DNA of 64,000 bases from Sphingomonas faeni (GTDB lineage: Bacteria; Pseudomonadota; Alphaproteobacteria; Sphingomonadales; Sphingomonadaceae), in assembly GCF_024273235.1 (NCBI RefSeq), contig NZ_JANBVH010000016.1, positions 42,429 to 106,428 of the forward strand. Direction: 5' to 3'. Below the pieces are notes generated by a model. It searched no databases, was not told where the DNA came from, and worked only from the letters and a program-made list of their open reading frames with translations. A program made the translations under genes and the position numbers. Positions 7,828 to 16,911 of the stretch are shown in pieces. Each line of letters opens with the position of its first letter. The first letter of the stretch is position 1.

Positions 7828-10800
7828 ATGTCACGCTATTTCATCGATCGACCCATCTTCGCATGGGTCATCGCGATCATCCTGATGCTGGCCGGTATCC
7901 TGGCGATCCGTCAGCTGCCGATCGCGCAGTTCCCTGAGATCGCCGCCCCCAAGGTGACGGTCGCGACGTCCTATCCGGGCGCCGACGCGCAGACGCTCGA
8001 GAACACGACGACGCAGATCATCGAGCAGCAGATGAAGGGCATCGACAACCTTCGCTACTTCGCCTCGACGTCGGACGGCTCGGGCAATCTCGCGATCACG
8101 CTCACCTTCGAGCAGGGGACCGACCCCGACATCGCGCAGGTCCAGGTGCAGAACAAGCTGCAACAGGCGACGCCGCTCCTGCCGCAGGAAGTGCAGCAGG
8201 CCGGTCTCCGCGTGACCAAGGCGACCGCCAACTTCCTGCTCGTGATCGCCGCCTATTCGGAGAATGGCGCGCACGACCAAGTCGACCTCGGCGATCTGAT
8301 CGCCTCGAAGCTCCAGGATCCACTCAGCCGCATCAAGGGCGTCGGCGACACGCAGGTGTTCGGCGCGCAATATGCGATGCGGATCTGGGTCGACCCCTTC
8401 AAGATGTCGAACCTGGGCGTCACCGTCGCCGATATCACCTCGGCGCTGACCGCGCAGAACGCGCAGGTTTCGGCGGGTCAGGTCGGCAGCCTGCCGGCGG
8501 TGAAGGGCCAGTCGCTCAACGCCACCGTCACCGCGCAATCGCGGTTGCAGACGCCCGAACAGTTCCGCGCGATCATCGTCCGCTCGGCGACCAGCGGCGC
8601 GACCGTCAAGCTGTCGGATGTCGCCCGTGTCGAGATGGGCTCGGAGAATTACAGCTTCCAGGCGCGCTACAACGGCAAGCAGGCGGCCGGCTTCGGCGTG
8701 AAGCTGGCACCGGGCGCCAACGCGCTCGATACCGTCAAGCTGGTCAAGGCCGAGGTCGAACGGGTCGCCAAGCAGTTCCCGTCGGACGTCAAGATCGCCT
8801 ATCCGGTCGATAACTCGACCTTCGTGCGGCTGTCGGTCGAGCAGGTCGTCCATACGCTGGTCGAGGCGATCGTCCTCGTCTTCCTCGTGATGTTCCTGTT
8901 CCTCCAGAATTTCCGGGCCACGCTGATCCCGACGATCGCGGTGCCGGTCGTTCTGCTCGGCTCGCTCGCCGTGCTGTACGCGGCGGGGTTCACGATCAAC
9001 ACGCTCACCCTGTTCGGCATGGTGCTGGCGATCGGCCTGCTCGTCGATGACGCGATCGTCGTCGTCGAGAACGTCGAACGCCTGATCCAGGAAGAGGGCC
9101 TGAGCCCCAAGGAAGCCGCCAAGAAGTCGATGGACGAGATCAGCGGCGCGCTGGTCGGCATCGGTCTGGTCCTGTCTGCCGTGTTCCTGCCGATGGCGTT
9201 CTTCAGCGGTTCGACGGGCGTGATCTTCCGCCAGTTCTCGATCACCATCGTGTCGTCGATGGTGCTCTCGGTGCTGGTCGCGTTGATCCTCACGCCGGCA
9301 CTCTGCGCGACGATCCTGAAGCCGTCGAAGCAGGATCACGGCGAGAAGAAGGGCTTTTTCGGCTGGTTCAACCGCACCTTCGACAAGGGCGTCGGCAAGT
9401 ACGGCAACGGCTTGCGCCGCGTCGAGAAGGGCTGGCTGCGGACCATGCTGGTCTATGCCGCGATCGTCGTCGCGATGGCCTTCGTCTTCCTGCGCCTGCC
9501 GTCGGGCTTCCTGCCCGAGGAAGATCAGGGGCTGATGTTCGCCCAGGTCTCGATGCCCACCGGCACGCCGATGGAGGAAACCGCGCGGACGATGGACAAG
9601 CTGCGCGATCACTTCCTGATCGACGAGAAGGCCAACATCTCGGGCATCTTCACGATCAGCGGCTTCGGCTTCGTCGGCCAGGGCCAGAATGTCGGCCTCG
9701 CCTTCATCCAGCTCAAGCCGTGGGAAGATCGTAGCGGCGCCGAAAACACCGTCGCTGCGGTCGCCGCGCGCGCCAACCAGGCACTCGCCGGGATCCGCGC
9801 GGGCATGGTCATCGGCTTCGTGCCGCCAGCCGTGCAGGAACTCGGTAACGCCAACGGCTTCGACTTCATGCTGAAGGACAATGCCGGCGTCGGTCACGAG
9901 AAACTGCTCGAGGCGCGCAACATGCTGCTCGGCATGGCCAGCCAGGACAAGCGCCTGATGCAGGTCCGCCCGAACGGCCTGGAGGATGCGCCCCAGCTGA
10001 AACTCAACGTCGACCAGGCACAGGCGGGGGCACTCGGCCTCAGCCAGGCGGATATCAACACCACCGTCAGCACCGCGTTCGGTGGCGCGTACATCAACGA
10101 CTTCATCGACCGCGGTCGGGTGAAGAAGGTGTATGTCCAGGCCGACGCGCCGTTCCGCACGACGCCCGCCGATCTCGGCAACTTCTACGTCCGCGGCACG
10201 ACCAGCAACGCGATGGCACCGTTCTCGTCCTTCTCGACGACCGAGTGGAAATACGGGCCCTCACGACTCGAACGGTATAACGGCGTAGCCTCGTTCGAGA
10301 TCATGGGCTCGCCGGCGCCGGGCGTCAGCAGCGGTACCGCGATCAAGGCGATGGAGGAGATGGCGGCCAAGCTGCCCCCCGGCATTGGTTATGAATGGAC
10401 CGGCCTCAGCTATGAGGAAAACCTGTCCGCCGGCCAGTCGACCACGGTCTACGCGCTGTCGCTGCTGATCGTCTTCCTCTGCCTCGCCGCGCTGTACGAG
10501 AGCTGGTCGATCCCGATCGCCGTGCTCCTCGTGGTGCCGCTCGGCGTGCTCGGCGCGGTGCTCGCGGCGATGATCGCAGGGCTGAACAACGACATCTACC
10601 TCCAGGTCGGGCTGATCACGACGATCGGCGTGGCGGCGAAGAACGCGATCCTGATCGTGGAGTTCGCCGAGGAGAAGATGGGCGACGGGATGAACGCGGC
10701 CGATGCCGCGGTCGAGGCGGCGAAACTCCGCCTTCGCCCGATCCTGATGACGTCGTTCGCGTTCATCTTCGGCGTGTTGCCGCTCGCCCTGTCGAGCGGT

Positions 10801-11040
10801 GCCGGCGCCGGCGGCCAGAACGCGATCGGCTGGGCGGTGGTCGGCGGCATGCTGTCCGCGACCGTCCTCGCGATCTTCTTCGTGCCGCTGTTCTTCCTGC
10901 TCGTGAAGCGCGTCTTCAAGCAGGACAAGGCAGGCTCGGGCCAAGACCGCGACCAGGTACGCAATGACGACGAAAACCGTGACGGCGGTCATGACGACAC
11001 CCGTCGTCCGCCCCACGACCAGCGGCCGCAGGAGGCCTGA
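7828..11040 (+). CDS. RND multidrug efflux pump, HAE1 family (AcrB type)
   Basis: 1070 residues, twelve predicted spans with two large periplasmic loops. Proton-relay residues are present: D407-D408 in GLLVDDAIVVVENVER and K938 in AAKNAILIVEFAEE. The N-terminus RYFIDRPIFAWVIAII and PAVQELGNANGFDF are hallmark HAE1 sequences. It exports hydrophobic drugs by proton antiport. Six bases separate it from the adaptor gene. The C-terminus carries a hydrophilic tail (about 40 residues rich in D, R, N) longer than in E. coli AcrB and ending HDQRPQEA. Confidence 0.96.
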   Translation: MSRYFIDRPIFAWVIAIILMLAGILAIRQLPIAQFPEIAAPKVTVATSYPGADAQTLENTTTQIIEQQMKGIDNLRYFASTSDGSGNLAITLTFEQGTDPDIAQVQVQNKLQQATPLLPQEVQQAGLRVTKATANFLLVIAAYSENGAHDQVDLGDLIASKLQDPLSRIKGVGDTQVFGAQYAMRIWVDPFKMSNLGVTVADITSALTAQNAQVSAGQVGSLPAVKGQSLNATVTAQSRLQTPEQFRAIIVRSATSGATVKLSDVARVEMGSENYSFQARYNGKQAAGFGVKLAPGANALDTVKLVKAEVERVAKQFPSDVKIAYPVDNSTFVRLSVEQVVHTLVEAIVLVFLVMFLFLQNFRATLIPTIAVPVVLLGSLAVLYAAGFTINTLTLFGMVLAIGLLVDDAIVVVENVERLIQEEGLSPKEAAKKSMDEISGALVGIGLVLSAVFLPMAFFSGSTGVIFRQFSITIVSSMVLSVLVALILTPALCATILKPSKQDHGEKKGFFGWFNRTFDKGVGKYGNGLRRVEKGWLRTMLVYAAIVVAMAFVFLRLPSGFLPEEDQGLMFAQVSMPTGTPMEETARTMDKLRDHFLIDEKANISGIFTISGFGFVGQGQNVGLAFIQLKPWEDRSGAENTVAAVAARANQALAGIRAGMVIGFVPPAVQELGNANGFDFMLKDNAGVGHEKLLEARNMLLGMASQDKRLMQVRPNGLEDAPQLKLNVDQAQAGALGLSQADINTTVSTAFGGAYINDFIDRGRVKKVYVQADAPFRTTPADLGNFYVRGTTSNAMAPFSSFSTTEWKYGPSRLERYNGVASFEIMGSPAPGVSSGTAIKAMEEMAAKLPPGIGYEWTGLSYEENLSAGQSTTVYALSLLIVFLCLAALYESWSIPIAVLLVVPLGVLGAVLAAMIAGLNNDIYLQVGLITTIGVAAKNAILIVEFAEEKMGDGMNAADAAVEAAKLRLRPILMTSFAFIFGVLPLALSSGAGAGGQNAIGWAVVGGMLSATVLAIFFVPLFFLLVKRVFKQDKAGSGQDRDQVRNDDENRDGGHDDTRRPPHDQRPQEA

Positions 11041-11044
11041 TCCG

Positions 11045-12550
11045 ATGTTGACCCCCATGCTTTCGCGCAAGACCGCGCTCATGTTCGCCGCCGGGCTCAC
11101 GCTCGCCGGCTGCAACCTCGCCCCGAAATACGTCCGGCCCGAATTGTCGGTGCCGGCGGCAACGCCCGCCGGTCCTGCCTATGCAGCGACCGACGCGGCC
11201 GGCGCGATCATGCCGGCGGATACCGCGTGGGAGGCGTTCTTTACCGACGATCGCCTGCGCCGCGTGATCCGCACCGCGCTGGAGAACAACCGCGACCTGC
11301 GCGTCTCGGTCGCCAACGTCGCGCAGGCCCGCGCGCAATACCGCGTCCAGCGCGCAGACCTGTTCCCGACGCTCGCCGCCAACGGCAGTGCGACCTATCA
11401 GAAGTCGCCGTTCGGCGTGGTCGGTGGCGGTACCGGCGGTGGAACGGGCGGTACTGGCGGCGGTGCGGGCGGCGCGGTGTCCAGCGGCCGTGCCGATATC
11501 TATTCGGCCAATGTCGGCGTCTCGGCCTGGGAAATCGACCTGTTCGGCCGCGTCCGCAACCTGACCCAGGCGCAGCAGGAACAGTATTTCGCCGCAGAGG
11601 AAAACCGCAACGCAGCCCAGGTCTCGCTGATCGCCGAGATCGCGACGCAGTGGTTGACGATGGCGGCCGACCAGGATCGCCTCAAGATTGCTCAGGATAC
11701 CGCAAAGGCGTACGGCCAGACGGTCAAGCTGACGCAGGACCGCTTCCGGATCGGCATCGCGTCCGAACTCGAAGTACGCCAGGCGAGCACCAGCTACGAC
11801 CAGGCCCGCTCGGATATTGCCGAGGCGACGACACTGATCGCACAGGACCAGAACGCGCTGAACCTGCTCGCCGGCACGACGCTGACCGCGGACTTGCTTC
11901 CCGCGCGGCTGGAGGAAACCAGCCCGACGCTGGAGAACTTGCCCTCGAACCTGCCGTCGGAGGTGCTGTTGCGCCGCCCCGACATCGCCTCGGCCGAGCA
12001 TCAGCTGATCGCGGCCAACGCCAATATCGGCGCAGCACGTGCGGCGTTCTTCCCGAACATCTCGCTGACCGCGGCGTTCGGTACGATCAGCCTCGGCCTG
12101 TCGAACCTGTTCGGCAGCGGCACGCAGAACTGGTCGGTCGCGCCGTCGGTCAGCCAGACGCTGTTCGACTTCGGCAAGAACAAGGGCAATCTCCGCTACG
12201 CCCAGGCGACGCGCGACGCGGCAGTCGCGACGTACGAGAAGAGCATCCAGACCGGCTTCCGCGAAGTCGCGGACGCCCTCGCCCGCCGCGGCACGATCGG
12301 CGCGCAGTTGAAGGCGCAAACCTCGCTGCGCGACAATGCGGCAGGTGCGTTCAAGCTGTCGGAACTGCGCTTCCGTGCGGGCATCGACACGTTCCTGAAC
12401 ACGCTCGACTCGCAGCGTTCGCTCTACACCGCACAACAGAGCCTGCTCGCCGCGCGCCTGACCCGCGACAGCAACTCGGTGGAACTCTACCGCGCGCTGG
12501 GTGGCGGGGTCACGACCACCGCGCCTTCAGGCACTCGGCCGCAAAACTAA
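11045..12550 (+). CDS. RND outer-membrane channel lipoprotein (OprM/NodT family)
   Basis: 501 residues. Lipobox LTLAGC follows a short signal; the mature start CNLAPKYVRPEL is standard for OprM/NodT proteins. Two internally homologous OEP domains are visible (e.g. RPDIASAEHQLIAANANIGAARA). AGGAGG at 11030 selects ATG 11045, although the frame is open upstream within the pump gene. An unusual Gly/Thr-rich run (11424-11480, FGVVGGGTGGGTGG...) interrupts the first repeat where family members normally have a short loop. It completes the tripartite pump. Confidence 0.93.
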   Translation: MLTPMLSRKTALMFAAGLTLAGCNLAPKYVRPELSVPAATPAGPAYAATDAAGAIMPADTAWEAFFTDDRLRRVIRTALENNRDLRVSVANVAQARAQYRVQRADLFPTLAANGSATYQKSPFGVVGGGTGGGTGGTGGGAGGAVSSGRADIYSANVGVSAWEIDLFGRVRNLTQAQQEQYFAAEENRNAAQVSLIAEIATQWLTMAADQDRLKIAQDTAKAYGQTVKLTQDRFRIGIASELEVRQASTSYDQARSDIAEATTLIAQDQNALNLLAGTTLTADLLPARLEETSPTLENLPSNLPSEVLLRRPDIASAEHQLIAANANIGAARAAFFPNISLTAAFGTISLGLSNLFGSGTQNWSVAPSVSQTLFDFGKNKGNLRYAQATRDAAVATYEKSIQTGFREVADALARRGTIGAQLKAQTSLRDNAAGAFKLSELRFRAGIDTFLNTLDSQRSLYTAQQSLLAARLTRDSNSVELYRALGGGVTTTAPSGTRPQN

Positions 12551-12557
12551 CCGAAAA

Positions 12558-12683
12558 ATCCTCCCCCGCCAGGGGGAGGTGGCGCCGAAGGCGTCGGAGG
12601 GGGAGGACACGGAACCGCAGTCATCGCTTACCTCCCCCTCCGTCTGGCAAGCGCCAGCCACCTCCCCCTGGCGGGGGAGGATT
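12558..12683. repeat. Type-A paired palindrome
   Basis: Full-length copy between the convergent ends of the channel and FMN reductase genes; nearly identical in sequence to the copy at 2596, including the 'gtctggcaagcgccagcc' segment. Confidence 0.9.
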
Positions 12684-12701
12684 CAGGGATCGAGAGTCAC
12701 C

Positions 12702-13325
12702 CTAGTTCGCCGGCTCCGACAACGGCGCGAACCGCGCGACCTGCCGCCCGACCAGACGCAGTTGCTCGACCACCGCAGGATCGCTCGCGCCACCCTCGTC
12801 GTCGAACTTCGTCACCTGCGTATTGATCGCCGCGGCAAACGGCGTCGGCCACCCGCGCAGCGCATGAACGATCGAGCGAAGCGCTGCGATCGTGCTCCCG
12901 GTCGCCTGCCAGCCATAGGCGGTGGCGATCAGCCCGACCGGCATGTCCGCCAGATACGGGCGCTCGGGATCCCGCGCGGTTTCCTCCAAAAGGTCGAGCG
13001 CGTTCTTCACGACGCCCGAGATGCTGCCATGATACCCCGGACTCGCGATGATCACCGCCGACGCCTCGCGCACCGCGGCCACGAACGCCTGTTCGTCGGG
13101 CGTCCGCGTCGTCGCTTTCGGATCGTACAGCGGTAGCCGCGCCATGTCCGCGCCACCGAACATCTGCGTGCGATAGCCCTGCTTCTCGACCGCATCGAGC
13201 GCGATCCTGAGCGCGCGCTCGGTCGACGAGACGCCGCCGATCGTGCCGCCGATACCGACGACCAGCGGCAGAACGGCGGGAAGAGTATCGGGAGCGGCCA
13301 CGGTTTCATCCTGTTCGAACGTCAT
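12702..13325 (-). CDS. NADPH-dependent FMN reductase family flavoprotein
   Basis: 207 residues, flavodoxin-like fold. VVGIGGTIGGVSSTERAL is the phosphate-binding loop region, and ASPGYHGSISGVVKNALDLL is the conserved flavin-binding stretch of the FMN_red (ArsH/SsuE/ChrR-like) family. Probable role is NAD(P)H-driven reduction of FMN, quinones or similar. ATG 13325 gives the family's usual length. The frame continues upstream through a hydrophobic, 15-bp tandem-repeat region with an ATG at residue -51; this longer form would add a membrane-like segment and cannot be excluded. It is divergent from the PBP gene. Confidence 0.82.
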   Translation of the reverse strand: MTFEQDETVAAPDTLPAVLPLVVGIGGTIGGVSSTERALRIALDAVEKQGYRTQMFGGADMARLPLYDPKATTRTPDEQAFVAAVREASAVIIASPGYHGSISGVVKNALDLLEETARDPERPYLADMPVGLIATAYGWQATGSTIAALRSIVHALRGWPTPFAAAINTQVTKFDDEGGASDPAVVEQLRLVGRQVARFAPLSEPAN

Positions 13326-13385
13326 CGACACGCTATTCCCCGTTTCGCCGCACGATGACAACAGCGCTTCGGTCCGTTCTCGCTC

Positions 13386-13445
13386 CCCGACCACCGCAAG
13401 CCCGACCACCGCAAGCCCGGCTACCGCGAGCCCGACTACCGCTAG
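13386..13445. repeat. Four tandem 15-bp units
   Basis: Four near-copies of CCCGACCACCGCAAG, the last two with several substitutions. Period 15 keeps frame, and on the minus strand it reads LAVVG/LAVAG repeats in line with the FMN reductase frame. It lies in the gap between divergent genes. Confidence 0.75.
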
Positions 13446-13572
13446 TGCTGTCGCTAAGCCCCCGTACACGTTAAGCATGGGCATACGCCTCGCACGCTCA
13501 GGCTTGCCCGAGCTGTCGTAGAACGATAACACACTCGATGTCCGCCGCTTGGCCGACCCGCTGGAACGACCG

Positions 13573-15732
13573 ATGCGCCCCGATCCCTTCGACACCTCCC
13601 GTTCCAGCGCCGACTCGCAGGGTGACCGCGAGCCCTATGCCTATGAGCGCGAGCGGCTGATCACCGAACGCGAACGCCTGCGCCAGAAATACGAGGCGGA
13701 GCGGGGCGGCGAGGATCCGTACCCCTATGATCGCGAGCCGACCGCCGGCCATGTCCCGCCCCGCACGCCGCGCCCGCGCCGCCCGATCGGTCGCTGGATC
13801 CTGCGCGGCTTCGGCATCGGCATCGTCCTGCTGGTGATCGCGATCATCTGGCTGGCGATCACCGCGCCCTTGTCGAAGTCGCTCCAGCCGCCGACGCCAC
13901 CCTCGATCACGCTCACCGCGGACGATGGCACGCCGATCGCGCGACGCGGCGCGATCATCGGCAAGTCGGTCGATGCTTCGAAGCTTCCGCCACACGTTAC
14001 GCAGGCTTTCCTCGCGATCGAGGACCGGCGCTTCTATTCGCACTGGGGCGTCGATCCGCGCGGCATCGCGCGGGCGGCCTGGGCGAACATGGGTTCGGGC
14101 GGCGTGCGCCAGGGCGGCTCGACGATCACGCAACAGCTCGCGAAGAATGCCTTCCTCGATTCGGATCGCACCGCGACGCGAAAGATCCGCGAGGCGATGA
14201 TCGCCTTCTGGCTCGAGGCCTGGCTGTCGAAGGACGAGATCCTCTCGCGCTATCTTTCGAACGTCTATTTCGGCGACAACACCTACGGGATCAGCGCGGC
14301 GGCCAAGCATTATTTCGGCCGTACCCCCGACAAGCTGAACGTCGGCCAAGCGGCGATGCTCGCCGGGTTGGTCAAGGCCCCGTCACGACTGGCGCCGACC
14401 TCGAACCTCGAAGGCGCGCGCAAGCGGCAGGCCGTGGTGGTCGGCGCAATGGTCGATGCGGGCTTCCTCACCAAGGCCGAGGGCGATGCCGTCCGGCCGC
14501 AGCGCGTACTCGGCAGCCGCCCCTCGCAACTTCCCAACGGCACCTATTTCGCCGACTGGATCCTGCCCGAGGCGCGCGACCAGGCGGGCGAGGTAAAGAC
14601 CGAGACGACCGTCCAGACTACGCTCGATCCCCGGCTGCAACGCGCCGCTGAGCGGACCGTCGCGCGCGCGGGCCTGCGACAAGCGCAGGTCGCTTTGGTG
14701 GCGATGCGTCCCGACGGCCGTGTCGTCGCGATGGTCGGCGGCAAGAATTACCGAAAGAGCCCGTTCAACCGCGCGACCCAGGCGCGCCGCCAGCCTGGCT
14801 CGACCTTCAAGCTGTTCGTCTACCTCGCGGCGATGCGCCAGGGGATGACCCCCGATTCGACCATCGAGGACAGCCCGGTGACGATCGGCGACTGGTCGCC
14901 CAAGAATAGCGACGGTCGCTATCAGGGGACGATCACGTTGCGCCAGGCGTTCGCGCGCTCGTCCAACGTCGCCGCCGCGCGGCTCACGCAACAAGTCGGC
15001 GTCAAGGCGGTGATCAAGGCGGCGCGCGATCTCGGTATCTCGACGCCGATCCCGAACGAAGCGACGATCGGGCTCGGTACCTCGACCGTGTCGCTGCTCG
15101 AACTCACCGCCGCTTATGCCGCGATCGCGCGCGAGCAATATCCGGTCCAGCCGCGCGGCCTTGCCGACGTCCGCGAGAAGGGCTGGTACCAGTCGCTGAC
15201 CGGCGGCGCGACCGAGATGCCGTCGAAGATCCACGACGAGATGCTCGACCTGCTCGCCGCGTCGATCCGCGACGGCACCGGGCGGCAGGCCAACCTGACC
15301 GTCGACGCGTTCGGCAAGACCGGCACGACGTCGGACAACAAGGACGCGCTGTTCGTCGGCTTCGCCCGCGATCTGGTGGTCGGCGTATGGGTCGGCAACG
15401 ACGACAATTCCTCCAACCCGGGGCTGTCGGGCGGCGGCATCCCGGCGCGGATCTGGCGCGACTTCATGCAAAGCGCGCTGGGGATCGCACCGGTTGCCGC
15501 GCCGCCACCGCCGGTCGAGGAGATCGACCCGGATGCGTTGCCGTCAGGGGATGAGGACAATGCGATATTGCCGCTGGGCGGCGAGATCGAGGGTCTCGGT
15601 TTCAACCTGAAGATGGGCGAGGACGGCACGATCTCGGTCGGCCCCTCCCGCCGCGACCGGGAAGAGGGCCCGCCCCCACGCGACGACCGCCGGCCTCCGG
15701 AGGAAGAGCCGGGGCCTTACGAGGGGCAATAG
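13573..15732 (+). CDS. Class A penicillin-binding protein 1A-type
   Basis: 719 residues, bifunctional peptidoglycan synthase. A hydrophilic cytoplasmic head rich in Tyr/Arg/Glu (residues 15-65), one membrane anchor (about 75-96), a GT51 glycosyltransferase domain with E150 in AIEDRRFYSHWGVD and GGSTITQQLAKN, then a transpeptidase with S410 in RQPGSTFKL, SSN in RSSNVAAAR, and K582 in FGKTGTTSD. The C-terminal ~100 residues are Pro/Asp/Arg-rich and low complexity. ATG 13573 is preferred over an in-frame TTG at 13549. Catalytic residues of both domains are intact. Confidence 0.93.
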   Translation: MRPDPFDTSRSSADSQGDREPYAYERERLITERERLRQKYEAERGGEDPYPYDREPTAGHVPPRTPRPRRPIGRWILRGFGIGIVLLVIAIIWLAITAPLSKSLQPPTPPSITLTADDGTPIARRGAIIGKSVDASKLPPHVTQAFLAIEDRRFYSHWGVDPRGIARAAWANMGSGGVRQGGSTITQQLAKNAFLDSDRTATRKIREAMIAFWLEAWLSKDEILSRYLSNVYFGDNTYGISAAAKHYFGRTPDKLNVGQAAMLAGLVKAPSRLAPTSNLEGARKRQAVVVGAMVDAGFLTKAEGDAVRPQRVLGSRPSQLPNGTYFADWILPEARDQAGEVKTETTVQTTLDPRLQRAAERTVARAGLRQAQVALVAMRPDGRVVAMVGGKNYRKSPFNRATQARRQPGSTFKLFVYLAAMRQGMTPDSTIEDSPVTIGDWSPKNSDGRYQGTITLRQAFARSSNVAAARLTQQVGVKAVIKAARDLGISTPIPNEATIGLGTSTVSLLELTAAYAAIAREQYPVQPRGLADVREKGWYQSLTGGATEMPSKIHDEMLDLLAASIRDGTGRQANLTVDAFGKTGTTSDNKDALFVGFARDLVVGVWVGNDDNSSNPGLSGGGIPARIWRDFMQSALGIAPVAAPPPPVEEIDPDALPSGDEDNAILPLGGEIEGLGFNLKMGEDGTISVGPSRRDREEGPPPRDDRRPPEEEPGPYEGQ

Positions 15733-15756
15733 CGCTCTCCGTTGATCAAGATAGCG

Positions 15757-15835
15757 GTTCCCCCGCGAAAGCGGGGGCCCAGGATCACGAACGCTACCCC
15801 CTGTAACCCTGGGCTCCCGCCTTCGCGGGAGAACA
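15757..15835. repeat. Type-C paired palindrome
   Basis: CCCCCGCGAAAGCGGGGG at left and CTCCCGCCTTCGCGGGAG at right around a spacer that includes 'aggatcacgaacgctacc', closely similar to the spacer of the copy at 1189. Confidence 0.85.
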
Positions 15836-15909
15836 AGAACGCGAGCGCTATCGTCCGAGTGACGGAAGCCCCCGTTGACGCCACCACCGCATCGCAGCAT
15901 GTCTCACCC

Positions 15910-16911
15910 ATGCGCTTCTTCTCCGACAACGCCGCCACGATCCACCCGCAGGTCATGGCCGCGATCGCCGCCGCCGACACGCTCGACACCGCCTATGCCG
16001 GCGACGCGTGGAGCCAGCAGCTCGACGGCCGCCTGTCCGACCTGTTCGAGACCCCAGTCGCGGTGCTCTGGGTCCCCACCGGCACCGCCGCCAACTGCCT
16101 CGCCCTCGCCGCCCTCTGCCCCCCGCACGGCGGCATCGTCTGCCACCGCGACGCGCACATCCAGAACGACGAGGGCGGCGCGCCCGAATTCTACACGCAC
16201 GGCGCGAAGCTCTTCCTCGCCGACGGCGACGGCGCGAAGCTGACCCCCGACACGATCCGCACCGTCATCGACGCGATCCCCGACGACGTCCACCGCGTCC
16301 AGCCGCACGCGATCTCGATCACCAACGCCACCGAATATGGCCGCGTCTACCTGCCGCACGAAGTCGCCGCGATCGGCGCGCTGGCAAAGGAGCGCGGGCT
16401 CGGCTTTCACATGGACGGCGCGCGGTTCGCCAACGCGATGGCGCGGGTCGGATGCTCCCCCGCCGACATGACGTGGCGCGCGGGCGTCGACGCGCTGAGC
16501 TTCGGCTTCGTCAAGAACGGCGCGATGAGCGCGGAGGCGCTGGTCTTCTTCAAGCCCGACCTCGCCGCCGTCACGCAATATCGCCGCAAGCGCGCCGGCC
16601 TGTTGCTGTCGAAGGGGCGGTATCTCGCCGCGCAGATCATCGCCATGCTCGACGACGACCTCTGGCTCGCCAACGCCAGGGCCGCCAACGACGCCGCTGC
16701 CAAATTGGCCGCCGCCGCTGGCGACCGCCTCGTCCACCCGGTCGAAGCGAACGAAGTCTTCCTCCGCGCCACCCCCGAGGAAGCCGCAGCCCTCCGGGCG
16801 AAGGGCTTCGACTTCTACGACTGGGCTGCCGGCGAGATCCGCCTCGTCACCGCGTGGGACAGCCCGGCGGACGCGGTCGCCCTGCTCGCAGACGCCATCC
16901 GCGAGCTGTGA
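15910..16911 (+). CDS. ltaE: Low-specificity L-threonine aldolase
   Basis: 333 residues, fold-type I PLP enzyme that cleaves threonine/allo-threonine to glycine and acetaldehyde. The N-terminus MRFFSDNAATIHPQVMAAI is the family opening; HRDAHIQNDEGGAPEF is near the cofactor, and the PLP lysine is K202 in LSFGFVKNGAMSAE. ATG 15910 is chosen; the open frame upstream runs through a repeat. Its stop shares GTGA with the following permease start, so the two are translationally coupled; the permease might move the enzyme's substrate or product, which is inference. Confidence 0.92.
   Translation: MRFFSDNAATIHPQVMAAIAAADTLDTAYAGDAWSQQLDGRLSDLFETPVAVLWVPTGTAANCLALAALCPPHGGIVCHRDAHIQNDEGGAPEFYTHGAKLFLADGDGAKLTPDTIRTVIDAIPDDVHRVQPHAISITNATEYGRVYLPHEVAAIGALAKERGLGFHMDGARFANAMARVGCSPADMTWRAGVDALSFGFVKNGAMSAEALVFFKPDLAAVTQYRRKRAGLLLSKGRYLAAQIIAMLDDDLWLANARAANDAAAKLAAAAGDRLVHPVEANEVFLRATPEEAAALRAKGFDFYDWAAGEIRLVTAWDSPADAVALLADAIREL

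Noticed and set aside
7831..9897. Long open frame antisense to the RND pump gene
   Set aside because: High-GC genomes give long antisense frames; it has Arg/Asp/His-rich composition, no family motif, and overlaps a certain gene.
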